This document shows positions 5,623 through 14,378 of a DNA stretch of 43,079 nt, piece after piece. The position numbers were made by a program, and so were the translations under genes. Source of the stretch: Propionibacteriaceae bacterium UBA6122 (GTDB lineage: Bacteria > Actinomycetota > Actinomycetes > Propionibacteriales > Propionibacteriaceae). The notes under the pieces were generated by a model, which had not been told where the DNA came from, searched no databases, and saw nothing but the letters and a program-made list of their open reading frames with translations. Each line of letters begins with the position of its first letter. Position 1 is the first letter of the stretch. The stretch is taken from NCBI GenBank assembly GCA_002428365.1, contig DIVW01000030.1:1-43079 (forward strand). Reading direction: 5' to 3'.

Positions 5623-8592
5623 GTGGCCAAGGTCCGCGTCTACGAGCTCGCAAAAGAGCTCGGACTCGAAAGCAAGGAACTTTTGCAGACCCTCAATGAT
5701 TTGGGGGAGTTCGTTCGATCTGCATCTTCAACCATCGAAGCACCGGTGGTACGTAAGCTCCGGGAGAAGTCAGCCGCTGGGCAGCAGGGGAAGCCTGCCG
5801 ACAAGCCGGCACCGGCCAAGCCGGCAGCCGCGAAGCCGGCCCCCGCAGCCGCCCCCGCCGCGCCAGCTCCGGTGGAGCCAGTCAAACCCGAAGCACCCAA
5901 GTCCGAAACCAGCGCACCGGCCAAGGCCGAAGCGGCTCCGGCCCCGGGCCCACGTCCGGCTGCGGCACCGCGGGCTACTGAGTCCCGGCCAGCCGAACGA
6001 CGTCCGGCTGCGGCGCCGCGTCCTGCTGAAGCGCGTCCGGCTGAGGCGCGGGCTGCTGAGGCCCGTCCCGCCCAGGCCCGTCCCGCCGAGTCCCGTCCCG
6101 CTGAGGCCCGTCCGGCTGAGGCGCGGGCTGCTGAGGCCCGTCCGGCCGATTCGGGCGCTGCTGACTCTCGTCCTGCTGAGTCCCGTCCCGGTGACTCCGC
6201 TGCCGTGCCGCGGCCGCGGCCCATGCCGCGTCCCGGTGGCACTGGCGGTCTGCCGGGCGCGAATTCTCGCCGCCCCGGGGCTCCGCGTCCCGGCAACAAT
6301 CCATTTGCTCCCCGTCAGGGCATGGGCGTGCAGCGCCCCCGCCCCGAGGGTGCCGCACCAAGGCCGGATCGTCCCTTCGCTGATCGGCCAGCTGGTCAGC
6401 GGCCGGATCGCCCGCCGCGCCCCGGTGGCAGCAGCGCTCCGGGAATGCCAAGGCCCAACCCGGCGATGATGCCCAAGACCGCTGGAACCGGCCTTGGTGG
6501 CCCGGCCCGCACCGGTCAAGGTGGACGCCCCGGTGGCGCCCCCGGTGGCGCTGGCCGTGGTCGTCCCGGTGGGGCTCCTGGTCGTGGTGGCGTCGGCGGC
6601 CCGCCCGGTGGCGGTGGCCCGCCAGGTGGCGGCGGTGGTCGTGGCCGCGGTGGTCGCGGCGGCTCGGGCACCCAGGGCGCTTTCGGGCGTCCCGGTGGTC
6701 AGCCCAAGCGTGGCCGCAAGTCGAAGAAGCAGCGCAGGCAGGAATTCGACCAGATGGAGGCCCCCTCCATTGGCGGTGTGCGCGTCCGTCAGGGCGACGG
6801 ACAGATCGTCCGGCTTAGCCGCGGTTCCTCGCTGACTGACCTGGCCGAGAAGATTGGCGTCGACGCGGCCTCGCTGGTGCAGGTGCTGTTCCACCTGGGC
6901 GAAATGGTCAACGCCACCCAGTCCGTCTCCGATGACACCCTCGAGGTGCTGGGCGCCGAACTCAACTACAAGATCGAGGTCGTCTCCCCAGAGGATGAGG
7001 ACCGCGAACTGCTGGAGAGCTTCGACATCGAGTTCGGCGAGGACCTTGGCGATGAGGAGGATCTGGAGGCTCGTCCGCCGGTGGTCACCGTCATGGGTCA
7101 CGTCGACCACGGTAAGACCAAGCTGTTGGACGCGCTGCGCAACACCAATGTGGTAGCTGGTGAGCACGGCGGTATCACCCAGGCCATCGGCGCGTATCAG
7201 ATCGCCACCGAGGTTGACGGCAACCTGCGCAAGATCACCTTCATCGACACCCCCGGTCACGAGGCGTTCACCGCCATGCGTGCCCGTGGGGCGAAGTCCA
7301 CCGACATCGCTGTGCTCGTTGTTGCTGCTGATGACGGTGTGATGCCGCAGACCATCGAGGCGCTCAACCACGCCAAGGCGGCCGATGTGCCGATCGTGGT
7401 AGCGATCAACAAGATGGACAAGGAAGCTGCTGACCCAGTTAAGGTCCGCGGCCAGCTGACCGAGTTTGGTCTGGTGCCGGAGGAATACGGCGGCGACACC
7501 ATGTTCGTCGAAGTCTCGGCAACCTCGCGTACCGGCTTGGCCGAGTTGGAGGAGGCGATCATCTTGACTGCTGACGCTTCCTTGGATCTGCGCGCCAACC
7601 CGGAAATGCCAGCTCAGGGTGTGGCCATCGAGGGACACCTCGACAAGGGTCGCGGCCCGGTAGCTACCGTCCTGGTGCACCGCGGCACGCTGCGTACCGG
7701 CGATTCGATCGTGGCCGGTTCGGCCTACGGTCGGGTGCGAGCACTGATCAACGATCAGGGCGACACCGTCGACTTCGCACCGCCGTCCATGCCGGTCCAG
7801 GTGTTGGGTCTTACTTCGGTTCCCGGTGCTGGTGACAACTTCCTGGTCGTCGACGACGACCGGATGGCGCGCCAGATTGCCGAGAAGCGGGAAGCCCGGC
7901 AGCGGGCCGCCATGTTGGCGAAGACGACCCGGCGCAAGACGCTGGATCAGCTGTTCGAGCAGCTGGCCAAGGGCGAGGCCCAAGAACTGCACCTCATCCT
8001 CAAGGGCGATTCGGCCGGCGCGGTCGAGGCTCTGGAAGATGCGCTGTTGCAGATCGATGTGGGCGAGGAAGTCTCCTTGCGAGTCATCGACCGCGGTGTC
8101 GGCGCGATCACCGAGACCAACGTCACCTTGGCTGCGGCCTCCGATGCAGTCATCATCGGCTTCAACGTCCGGGCCCAGGGCAAGGCCACCCAGCTGGCCG
8201 ATGCCGAGGGTGTCGACGTCCGCTACTACTCGGTGATCTACGCCGCGATCGATGAGGTCGAGGCTGCGCTGAAGGGTCTGCTGAAGCCGATTTTCGAGGA
8301 GAAGGTGCTCGGCCAGGCCGAGATCCGCGAGATCTTCCGCTCCTCGAAGTTCGGCATCATTTCCGGCTGCATGGTGCTCAACGGCATCCTGCGCCGCAAC
8401 GCCAAGGCCCGACTCATTCGTGACGGAGTGGTGGTCGCGGAGACCTCCATCGCCTCGCTGCGACGGGAGAAGGACGACGCTACTGAGGTGCGCGAGGGCT
8501 TTGAGTGTGGCACCACCTTGTCGCACTTCTCTGACGTCAAGATTGGCGACATCATCGAGACCTTCGAGATGGTGGAGAAGCCGCGCGACTGA
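5623..8592 (+). CDS. infB: Translation initiation factor IF-2
   Basis: IF-2 is a GTPase that places fMet-tRNA in the 30S P site and drives subunit joining. The protein is 989 aa. Residues 1-49 are the conserved IF2-N module (VYELAKELGLESKELL). Residues about 50-215 are Ala/Pro/Glu/Arg low complexity, and about 215-370 are Gly/Arg/Pro rich. A second IF2-N-like module follows, then the GTPase core: G1 GHVDHGKT (492-499), G3 DTPGH (from 542), G4 NKMD (from 596). After these come domains II, III and the tRNA-binding IV. The GTG start has an AAGGAGAG ribosome-binding site. The low-complexity region contains a 75-bp in-frame repeat, so its length may vary between strains. Confidence 0.97.
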   Translation: MAKVRVYELAKELGLESKELLQTLNDLGEFVRSASSTIEAPVVRKLREKSAAGQQGKPADKPAPAKPAAAKPAPAAAPAAPAPVEPVKPEAPKSETSAPAKAEAAPAPGPRPAAAPRATESRPAERRPAAAPRPAEARPAEARAAEARPAQARPAESRPAEARPAEARAAEARPADSGAADSRPAESRPGDSAAVPRPRPMPRPGGTGGLPGANSRRPGAPRPGNNPFAPRQGMGVQRPRPEGAAPRPDRPFADRPAGQRPDRPPRPGGSSAPGMPRPNPAMMPKTAGTGLGGPARTGQGGRPGGAPGGAGRGRPGGAPGRGGVGGPPGGGGPPGGGGGRGRGGRGGSGTQGAFGRPGGQPKRGRKSKKQRRQEFDQMEAPSIGGVRVRQGDGQIVRLSRGSSLTDLAEKIGVDAASLVQVLFHLGEMVNATQSVSDDTLEVLGAELNYKIEVVSPEDEDRELLESFDIEFGEDLGDEEDLEARPPVVTVMGHVDHGKTKLLDALRNTNVVAGEHGGITQAIGAYQIATEVDGNLRKITFIDTPGHEAFTAMRARGAKSTDIAVLVVAADDGVMPQTIEALNHAKAADVPIVVAINKMDKEAADPVKVRGQLTEFGLVPEEYGGDTMFVEVSATSRTGLAELEEAIILTADASLDLRANPEMPAQGVAIEGHLDKGRGPVATVLVHRGTLRTGDSIVAGSAYGRVRALINDQGDTVDFAPPSMPVQVLGLTSVPGAGDNFLVVDDDRMARQIAEKREARQRAAMLAKTTRRKTLDQLFEQLAKGEAQELHLILKGDSAGAVEALEDALLQIDVGEEVSLRVIDRGVGAITETNVTLAAASDAVIIGFNVRAQGKATQLADAEGVDVRYYSVIYAAIDEVEAALKGLLKPIFEEKVLGQAEIREIFRSSKFGIISGCMVLNGILRRNAKARLIRDGVVVAETSIASLRREKDDATEVREGFECGTTLSHFSDVKIGDIIETFEMVEKPRD
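6034..6143 (+). repeat. Exact 35-bp direct repeat offset by 75 bp inside infB
   Basis: Positions 6034-6068 and 6109-6143 are identical. The offset of 75 bp equals 25 codons, so the frame is kept. It encodes RPAEARAAEARP at residues 138-149 and again from 163. Confidence 0.9.
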
Positions 8593-8623
8593 GCATCTCG
8601 ACCGGCTCAGCACAAGCAGTATC

Positions 8624-8659
8624 GTCCGCCCGGTCCTTCGGTTGAGGGGCCGGGCGGAC
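8624..8659 (+). terminator. GC-rich hairpin between infB and rbfA
   Basis: GTCCGCCCGG (8624-8633) pairs perfectly with 8650-8659, and the stem can extend inward by a few pairs. GTTTC follows, then the rbfA ribosome-binding site. It could be a weak terminator or an attenuating or processing hairpin. Confidence 0.6.
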
Positions 8660-8678
8660 GTTTCAAAAAGGAGTAGGC

Positions 8679-9116
8679 ATGTCCAAGCCACGGTTCGCCA
8701 AGGTGTCAGAGCAGATCAAGTTCGTGGTCGCCGAGATGCTGCAGCGTCGAATCAAAGACCCCCGTCTCGGCTTCGTGACCGTCACTGACGTGCGCATGAC
8801 CGGCGACGGTCACGATGCCACCGTTTTCTACACCGTCCTCGGTGATGCCGACGCCCGGGCGGACTCGGCGGTGGCGTTGAAATCGGCCACCGGCGTGTTG
8901 CGTTCGGCGGTCGGCAAGCACCTCGGTCTGAAGTTCACCCCAACCCTGGAGTTCGTCCTGGATGCGGTCGAGGAAGATGCCGCCCACCTGGAGGACGTGA
9001 TCGCTCGCGCCAAGGCACTGGACGCCGCCGTGGCGGCCCAGGCTGCCGGTGCCAGCTATGCCGGGGAGCCCGACCCCTACCGCAAGCCTGGTGAAGCAGA
9101 CGTGGTCGATGACTGA
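8679..9116 (+). CDS. rbfA: 30S ribosome-binding factor RbfA
   Basis: RbfA is a cold-shock-linked assembly factor that binds immature 30S subunits near the 16S 5' helix. The 145-aa protein has the single type-II KH-like fold: VAEMLQRRIKDPRLGFVTVTDVRMT, then the beta strands, then LGLKFTPTLEFVLD. The C-terminal 30 residues are Ala-rich with an acidic end, as in other actinobacteria. AAAGGAG precedes the ATG with ideal spacing. The gene ends inside the first codons of truB (8-bp overlap), so the two are translationally coupled. Confidence 0.95.
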   Translation: MSKPRFAKVSEQIKFVVAEMLQRRIKDPRLGFVTVTDVRMTGDGHDATVFYTVLGDADARADSAVALKSATGVLRSAVGKHLGLKFTPTLEFVLDAVEEDAAHLEDVIARAKALDAAVAAQAAGASYAGEPDPYRKPGEADVVDD

Positions 9117-10023
9117 GGCCCCAATGGTCTCTGGCCTGGTGGTGGTAGACAAGCCGCAAGGCTGGACATCGCATCAGGTCGTGGGCCGCTGTCGGCGCCT
9201 CTATGGCACCCGGAAGGTCGGACATGCCGGCACCTTGGACCCGATGGCCACCGGCGTACTGCTGGTGGGGGTGAACCGAGCCACCAGACTGTTGGGTCAC
9301 CTTGCCGGACACGACAAGACCTACACCGCCACCATTCGGCTCGGCATCGATACCGTCACTGATGATGCCGAAGGTGATGTCGTCGCGGCCAGGGGAGCGT
9401 CCGGGGTGAGCGAGGCCGACGTGCGGGCCGCCGTGGGCGGATTCCTCGGCCAGATCAGCCAGGTGCCATCGGCGGTCTCGGCGATAAAGGTCGACGGCAA
9501 GCGCGCCTACGCCCGGGTCCGGGCGGGCGAGCAGGTGGAGTTGGCAGCTCGGCAGGTCACTGTCTCCCGCTACGAGGTGCTCGCGGTTCGTCCCGGCGAA
9601 ACAGTCGTTGAGCCGGCTGGCACCCCGGTGCTCGACCTGGACGTGATTGTTGACTGCTCTTCGGGCACCTACATTCGGGCCCTGGCTCGCGACCTGGGTG
9701 CCCAACTAGGCACCGGAGGTCATCTGACAGCCCTACGGCGCACCCGCATCGGCGGATTCGAGTTGAACATGGCGAGCCTGGACGAGCAGGGCCTGGCTGG
9801 CGACGAAGCGCCGCCGCTGATCGGTCTGGGCGAGGTCGCCCGCCGAGCATTCCCGGTGGTGGAAGTGAGCGCAGCCCAAGCAGTGGAGATCGGTTTCGGG
9901 CGGCCTCTCGACCTGAGCCTGCCAGCCGATGTGACGGCACTGGTCTTCGATGGTGAGTTGTTGGCCCTTTACCGTCCCGACCCTGAGCTGCGGGCGGCAC
10001 CGATTGCGGTGCTGGCGGGCTGA
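9109..10023 (+). CDS. truB: tRNA pseudouridine(55) synthase TruB
   Basis: TruB isomerises U55 in the tRNA T-loop to pseudouridine and also acts as a tRNA chaperone. The 304-aa protein has VVDKPQGWTSHQVV and the catalytic motif GHAGTLDPMATGVL, with the nucleophile Asp at residue 44. KTYTATIRLG, VPSAVSAIKVDGKRAYARVR and CSSGTYIRALARDLG follow. The start at 9109 overlaps the rbfA stop by 8 bp; ATG at 9124 is an alternative. An in-frame ATG at 9049 would overlap rbfA deeply and is not preferred. The C-terminal domain is the shorter actinobacterial form. Confidence 0.95.
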   Translation: MTEAPMVSGLVVVDKPQGWTSHQVVGRCRRLYGTRKVGHAGTLDPMATGVLLVGVNRATRLLGHLAGHDKTYTATIRLGIDTVTDDAEGDVVAARGASGVSEADVRAAVGGFLGQISQVPSAVSAIKVDGKRAYARVRAGEQVELAARQVTVSRYEVLAVRPGETVVEPAGTPVLDLDVIVDCSSGTYIRALARDLGAQLGTGGHLTALRRTRIGGFELNMASLDEQGLAGDEAPPLIGLGEVARRAFPVVEVSAAQAVEIGFGRPLDLSLPADVTALVFDGELLALYRPDPELRAAPIAVLAG

Positions 10024-10047
10024 CCAATCCGAACGGGATGAGGAAGG

Positions 10048-10053
10048 TATGGT
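10048..10053 (+). promoter_or_regulatory. Possible -10 box TATGGT upstream of ribF
   Basis: TATGGT ends 9 nt before GTG 10063, close to the leaderless spacing seen elsewhere in the window. It would favour 10063 over the later GTG at 10093. Confidence 0.35.
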
Positions 10054-10062
10054 GGATAACCG

Positions 10063-11019
10063 GTGCACCAAGGTAGGTCAGGGAAGGCGTTCGTGGGTTC
10101 TTCAGTAGTCGTCATCGGCAACTTCGACGGCGTCCACCCCGGCCACCGCGAAGTGCTCGCCGAAGCAAAGCGCCAGCATCCTGAGTTGCCGCTAGTGGTG
10201 GTCACCTTCTGGCCACACCCGGTGTCGGTGTTGCGGCCAGCCTCGGCCCCCTTGCTGTTGACCAGCCTTGAGGCCCGCATCGAGTACCTCACCGAAGCCG
10301 GGGCGGATCGAGTACGGGTAATCGACTTCACCGAAGAGTTCGCATCCTGGACGCCAGCGAAGTTCGTCGATGAGATTTTGGTCCCGCTGGATCCAACCCT
10401 GGTGGTGGTGGGGGAGAATTTCCGCTTCGGTCATTTGGCTGCCGGTTCGTTGGAGACCTTGGCCGAGCTGTCGGCTGGCCGCTTCGAAGTGGAGGGCCTG
10501 CCGTTGGTTCGCTTCGGTGACGAAGAAACCTGCTCCACGACGATCCGCGAGGCCCTGGCCGTGGGCAATGTGGTGCACGCCGCGGAGCACCTTGGCCGGC
10601 CGTTCTGCTTCCGCGGAGTGGTGGCCCATGGCGACCAGCGTGGCCGCGAGCTTGGTTTCCCGACCGCCAATCTGCCAGTGCCCGAACTGCTGGCTTCCCC
10701 CATCGATGGGGTCTATGCCGGGTGGGTCACCCGCCGAGACGGCCTTGATGCCCACGGTGAGGCGCTGATGCCCGGCAGGAAGGCTGACCGCTGGCCGGCC
10801 GCGATCTCGGTTGGCACCAACCCCACCTTCGATGGCATCTCGCGACGGGTGGAGTCCTATGTGCTCGACCGGGACGATCTGGAACTTTACGGCGCCCCGA
10901 TCTCGGTGGAGTTCACCGCGCGAATCCGCGGCCAGATTCGTTTCACTGACATCAGCGAACTGATTACCCAGATGCAGGACGACGTGCGCCAGTGCCGCAC
11001 CATTCTCGGCCTCGACTAA
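10063..11019 (+). CDS. ribF: Bifunctional riboflavin kinase/FAD synthetase
   Basis: RibF converts riboflavin to FMN and then FAD. The N-terminal FMN adenylyltransferase domain has VIGNFDGVHPGHREVL (nucleotidyltransferase HxGH-like motif) and the flavin-site motif VVGENFRFGHLAAG. The C-terminal kinase domain has GRELGFPTANLP and GVYAGWV, followed by SVGTNPTF and SYVLDRDDLELYG. Length 318 aa is typical. The start is uncertain between GTG 10063 and GTG 10093; the latter has GGGAAGG just upstream. Following truB matches the standard order. A strong hairpin ends transcription before the convergent pntB. Confidence 0.95.
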   Translation: MHQGRSGKAFVGSSVVVIGNFDGVHPGHREVLAEAKRQHPELPLVVVTFWPHPVSVLRPASAPLLLTSLEARIEYLTEAGADRVRVIDFTEEFASWTPAKFVDEILVPLDPTLVVVGENFRFGHLAAGSLETLAELSAGRFEVEGLPLVRFGDEETCSTTIREALAVGNVVHAAEHLGRPFCFRGVVAHGDQRGRELGFPTANLPVPELLASPIDGVYAGWVTRRDGLDAHGEALMPGRKADRWPAAISVGTNPTFDGISRRVESYVLDRDDLELYGAPISVEFTARIRGQIRFTDISELITQMQDDVRQCRTILGLD

Positions 11020-11027
11020 GAGTCAGC

Positions 11028-11072
11028 AACGCGAAGGGCCCCCACCGGCAGTCGGTGGGGGCCCTTCGCGTT
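11028..11072. terminator. Perfect 20-bp hairpin, bidirectional terminator between ribF and pntB
   Basis: 11028-11047 is fully complementary to 11053-11072 with the 5-nt loop GCAGT. It lies between two convergent genes and has no long T-tract on either side. It probably stops transcription in both directions. Confidence 0.8.
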
Positions 11073-11088
11073 GGGGCTCAGTCAGCTG

Positions 11089-12549
11089 TCAGTCCAGCGC
11101 CTTCAGGATGTCTTCCACCCGCTGCTTGGCGTCCCCAAACAGCATCTGGGTGTTCTCCTTGAAGAACAGCGGGTTCTGCACCCCGGCGTAGCCGGTGGCC
11201 ATCGACCGCTTGAATACGATGACGTTTTCGGCTTTCCAGACCTCAAGCACCGGCATGCCGGCGATCGGGGAACCGGGATCGTCGAGGGCGGCCGGGTTCA
11301 CGGTGTCGTTGGCACCGATAACCAGCACCACGTCGGTCTCGGGGAAGTCCTCGTTGATCTCGTCCATTTCCAGCACGATGTCGTAGGGGACGTTCGCCTC
11401 GGCCAGCAGCACGTTCATGTGACCAGGTAGCCGTCCGGCAACCGGGTGGACGCCGAACCGGACGTTGATGCCCTTGGCTCGCAGCTGGGAGGTGATTTCA
11501 GCGACCGGATACTGCGCCTTGGCCACAGCCATGCCGTAACCGGGGGTGATGACCACGGACTTGGCGTTGAGCAGCATGTCGGCGGCACCAGCAGCATCGA
11601 TCTCTCGGTGCTCGCCCTGCTCGTCGGAGCTAGCTGCCACCGTGCCGCCGTCTACCCCGAAGCCACCGAGGATGACCGAGATGAACGAGCGGTTCATCGC
11701 CCGGCACATGATGTAGCTCAGAATCGCACCGGAGGAGCCAACCAGCGAGCCGGTGATGATGAGCAGGTTGTTGTTCAACATGAACCCTGCTGCTGCCGCG
11801 GCCCAACCCGAGTAGGAGTTGAGCATCGACACCACGACCGGCATATCGCCGCCACCGATAGCGGCCACCATGTGGTAGCCGAGCAGGAAGCCGATTGCCG
11901 CGATTCCGATGATCAGACCCCAGCCGAGCATGGTCGGTGCGTGGTGCTCACCGGTGCCAAACATGGTGAAGCCGACCATCAGGGCAACGAAGATCGCAAA
12001 CCCGGCCAGGTTGAGCAGGTTACGTCCGGGTAGCGTCAGCGGCGCGGAACTCATCTTGGCCGAGAGCTTCAGATAGGCCACCACGGAACCAGTGAAGGTG
12101 TAGGCGCCGATGAGGACGCCGAGGGCGACCTCGACCAGATGCACCGTGCCGCCAGCGCCTTCACCGGGGACGGCGAAGGAGTTGAACCCGACCAGGACCG
12201 CAGCCATACCCACAAATGAGTGGAAGATGGCGATCAGCTCAGGCATCTGGGTCATCTCGACCTTGCGGGCGATCGGGGTGCCGATCGCCGCGCCGATCAC
12301 CAGCACGGCCAGGATCAGGCCCAAGGTGATCATCCAGGGCAGGCGAGTTGGGCTGCCGGCCTGGTTAGCCACCCAGGAGGTGGTCACCGAAGCCGCGATA
12401 ACTGCGGCCAGAGCCAAGACCATGCCGACCATGCCAGCGATGTTGCCCACCCGGGAGGTGGTCTGCTTGGACAAGCCAGCCAGGGAGAGGATGAACAACA
12501 CCCCGGCAACGATGTACATACCGTCAATGAACTGCGTCAGCATGTTCAT
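11089..12549 (-). CDS. pntB: NAD(P) transhydrogenase subunit beta
   Basis: PntB is the beta subunit of the proton-translocating transhydrogenase, which uses proton-motive force to move hydride from NADH to NADP+. The 486-aa protein has an N-terminal half of hydrophobic helices (dII) and a C-terminal NADP(H)-binding dIII domain. The dIII domain shows GYGMAVAKAQYPV, FGVHPVAGRLPGHMNVLLAE, VLVIGANDTVNP, and the conserved KRSMATGYAG near the end. The ATG overlaps the pntA TGA as ATGA, so the genes are coupled. ATG 12543 is a possible alternative start. The gene lies antisense to the surrounding RNA/translation cluster. Confidence 0.95.
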   Translation of the reverse strand: MNMLTQFIDGMYIVAGVLFILSLAGLSKQTTSRVGNIAGMVGMVLALAAVIAASVTTSWVANQAGSPTRLPWMITLGLILAVLVIGAAIGTPIARKVEMTQMPELIAIFHSFVGMAAVLVGFNSFAVPGEGAGGTVHLVEVALGVLIGAYTFTGSVVAYLKLSAKMSSAPLTLPGRNLLNLAGFAIFVALMVGFTMFGTGEHHAPTMLGWGLIIGIAAIGFLLGYHMVAAIGGGDMPVVVSMLNSYSGWAAAAAGFMLNNNLLIITGSLVGSSGAILSYIMCRAMNRSFISVILGGFGVDGGTVAASSDEQGEHREIDAAGAADMLLNAKSVVITPGYGMAVAKAQYPVAEITSQLRAKGINVRFGVHPVAGRLPGHMNVLLAEANVPYDIVLEMDEINEDFPETDVVLVIGANDTVNPAALDDPGSPIAGMPVLEVWKAENVIVFKRSMATGYAGVQNPLFFKENTQMLFGDAKQRVEDILKALD

Positions 12550-14105
12550 GCCCCTTTCTTGAACATGCTGAGCATCCGGTAGGACACCAGGAAGCCGCCG
12601 AAGATGTTGATGCTGGCGATTGCCGCTGCGATGAACGACATGATCAGCACTGCTAGATCGGTCGAGCCGAGCTGAAGCACGGCGCCGACCAGGATGATGC
12701 CGGAGATGGCGTTGGTTTGAGCCATCAACGGTGTGTGTAGTGAGTGGGCAACCCCGCTAATCACGTAGAAGCCGACGATCACGGCCAGCGCGAACACGGT
12801 GAATGCGCCGACGAAGCTCGCCGGGGAGAACGTCACCGCCAGGATCACCAGAATGGCGGCGATCACCGACGTCAACAGCTGACGACGACCCTTTGCCTTG
12901 GCCTCGGCAGCCTCGCGGGCCGCCTTGACTGCCGGCTCTTCGGTCGGCACGACCGCGACGACCGCGGCCGGTGCTGCGGCAGAGACCTGTACTGGTGGCG
13001 GTGGCCACATCAGCTCGCCGTCCTTGCAGACCGTCATCCCGCGGATCACCACGTCGTCGAAGTCGAGGTTGACTTCGCCGTCCTTGTTGGGGGTGAGCAG
13101 CTTGAACAGGTTGACGACGTTGGTGCCGTACAGCTGGGAGGCCTGGGTTGGCAGGCGGCCGGGCAGATCGGTGTAACCGATGATCTTCACGCCGTTCTCG
13201 GTCACCACCATCTTGTCGGCCACCGAGCCCTCGACGTTGCCACCGTTGGAGGCGGCCATATCGACGATCACCGAGCCTGGCTTCATGGTCGCCACCATCT
13301 CGGCGGTGATGAGCCGGGGCGCGGGGCGTCCCGGGATCAACGCAGTGGTGATGATGATGTCGACGTCCTTGCACTGCTCGGCATACAGCTGAGCAGCAGC
13401 CTCCTTGTAGGCGTCACTGGCCTCCTTGGCGTAGCCGTCAGCGGACTTCTGCTGCTCGGCCTGAACGGCCACGAACTCGCCACCCATTGACTGCACCTGC
13501 TCGGCCACCTCTGCGCGCAGATCAGTCGCCCGCACGATCGCGCCCAGCGACTTCGCCGTACCAACAGCAGCCAGACCGGCCACACCAGCACCGGAGACGA
13601 AGACCTTGGCCGGCGGAACCTTGCCAGCCGCAGTTACCTGGCCGGTGAAGAAGGAGCCGAACTCGTTGGCAGCTTCAATCACGGCTCGGTAGCCGGCGAT
13701 GTTGGCCATCGACGACAGGACGTCCAGCGCCTGAGCCCGTGAAATGCGGGGGACCGCGTCCATCGCCATCACCGTGAGGCCACGCTTGGTGAGCTTCTCG
13801 ACCAGTTCCGGGCTACGGCCAGGAGCGATCAGCGAGATCAGCGTGGTGCCCTTGGCCAGTTGATTGATCTCCCTGGCATTGGGCGGGTTGATCTTGGCGA
13901 CGACCGGGGCTGCCCAGGATTGGGCTCGATCGCCGATGACGGCGCCGGCTGCCTCGAATTCGGCGTCGGGGTAGGAGGATTTGGCCCCAGCGCCTGCTTC
14001 GACGATGACGCTGTGTCCGAGTTTGATCAGTTGGGCCACTGTCTTGGGGGTGGCCGCTACTCGCGTCTCCCCCTTGAGAGTTTCCAGAGGAATCCCGATC
14101 TGCAT
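12546..14105 (-). CDS. pntA: NAD(P) transhydrogenase subunit alpha (fused PntAA-PntAB form)
   Basis: The 519-aa protein carries the NAD(H)-binding dI domain and the C-terminal membrane helices in one chain, as in E. coli. Many other bacteria split these parts into two genes. The N-terminus MQIGIPLETLKGETRVA matches the family and fixes the ATG at 14105; upstream in-frame codons carry no homology. The Rossmann region has VSGAGVAGLAAVGTAKSLGA. PAPRLITAEMV and IVDMAASNGGN follow. Residues about 440-519 form hydrophobic helices. It is the first gene of a two-gene operon and is divergent from rpsO. Confidence 0.95.
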   Translation of the reverse strand: MQIGIPLETLKGETRVAATPKTVAQLIKLGHSVIVEAGAGAKSSYPDAEFEAAGAVIGDRAQSWAAPVVAKINPPNAREINQLAKGTTLISLIAPGRSPELVEKLTKRGLTVMAMDAVPRISRAQALDVLSSMANIAGYRAVIEAANEFGSFFTGQVTAAGKVPPAKVFVSGAGVAGLAAVGTAKSLGAIVRATDLRAEVAEQVQSMGGEFVAVQAEQQKSADGYAKEASDAYKEAAAQLYAEQCKDVDIIITTALIPGRPAPRLITAEMVATMKPGSVIVDMAASNGGNVEGSVADKMVVTENGVKIIGYTDLPGRLPTQASQLYGTNVVNLFKLLTPNKDGEVNLDFDDVVIRGMTVCKDGELMWPPPPVQVSAAAPAAVVAVVPTEEPAVKAAREAAEAKAKGRRQLLTSVIAAILVILAVTFSPASFVGAFTVFALAVIVGFYVISGVAHSLHTPLMAQTNAISGIILVGAVLQLGSTDLAVLIMSFIAAAIASINIFGGFLVSYRMLSMFKKGA

Positions 14106-14226
14106 GTGTTTGAAAGTCCTTCCAGTGGAGCCGGACCTGCCGGGTCTGCTCGCCGTAGCGTAGTGGTATAGGCCCTTGGTTGGTGGCCGAGTCAGCTCAG
14201 GGTTCGGCATTTGGGCGCGAGTCCGA

Positions 14227-14276
14227 TTCGCGGGGACCGATCCCAGCCGGTAGACTCGCAACGCCGTCATGACGGC
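14227..14276 (+). promoter_or_regulatory. Candidate rpsO promoter with palindrome at the start point
   Basis: TTCGCG (14227-14232), an 18-bp spacer and TAGACT (14251-14256) form a promoter. A perfect 14-bp palindrome, GCCGTCATGACGGC (14263-14276), covers the predicted transcription start. It sits in the 273-bp divergent pntA/rpsO spacer, which otherwise holds no gene. Confidence 0.45.
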
Positions 14277-14378
14277 CGCGGACGCCTAAGAGCTCCCCAG
14301 CGATTTTGTTAATCCAAAGATCGTGCCATTTGGCAGGGAAGCGCCGCGCAACGGGAAACCGAAAGGAGCAGCGAGTCG

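Noticed and set aside
5770..8691. A 973-codon open frame antisense to infB
   Set aside because: It mirrors the GC-biased, Ala/Pro/Gly-rich codons of infB, has no family resemblance and overlaps a certain gene along its whole length.
14170..14250. Possible tRNA gene upstream of rpsO
   Set aside because: GGTTCG-like strings occur, but no T-loop, anticodon arm or acceptor pairing could be assembled.
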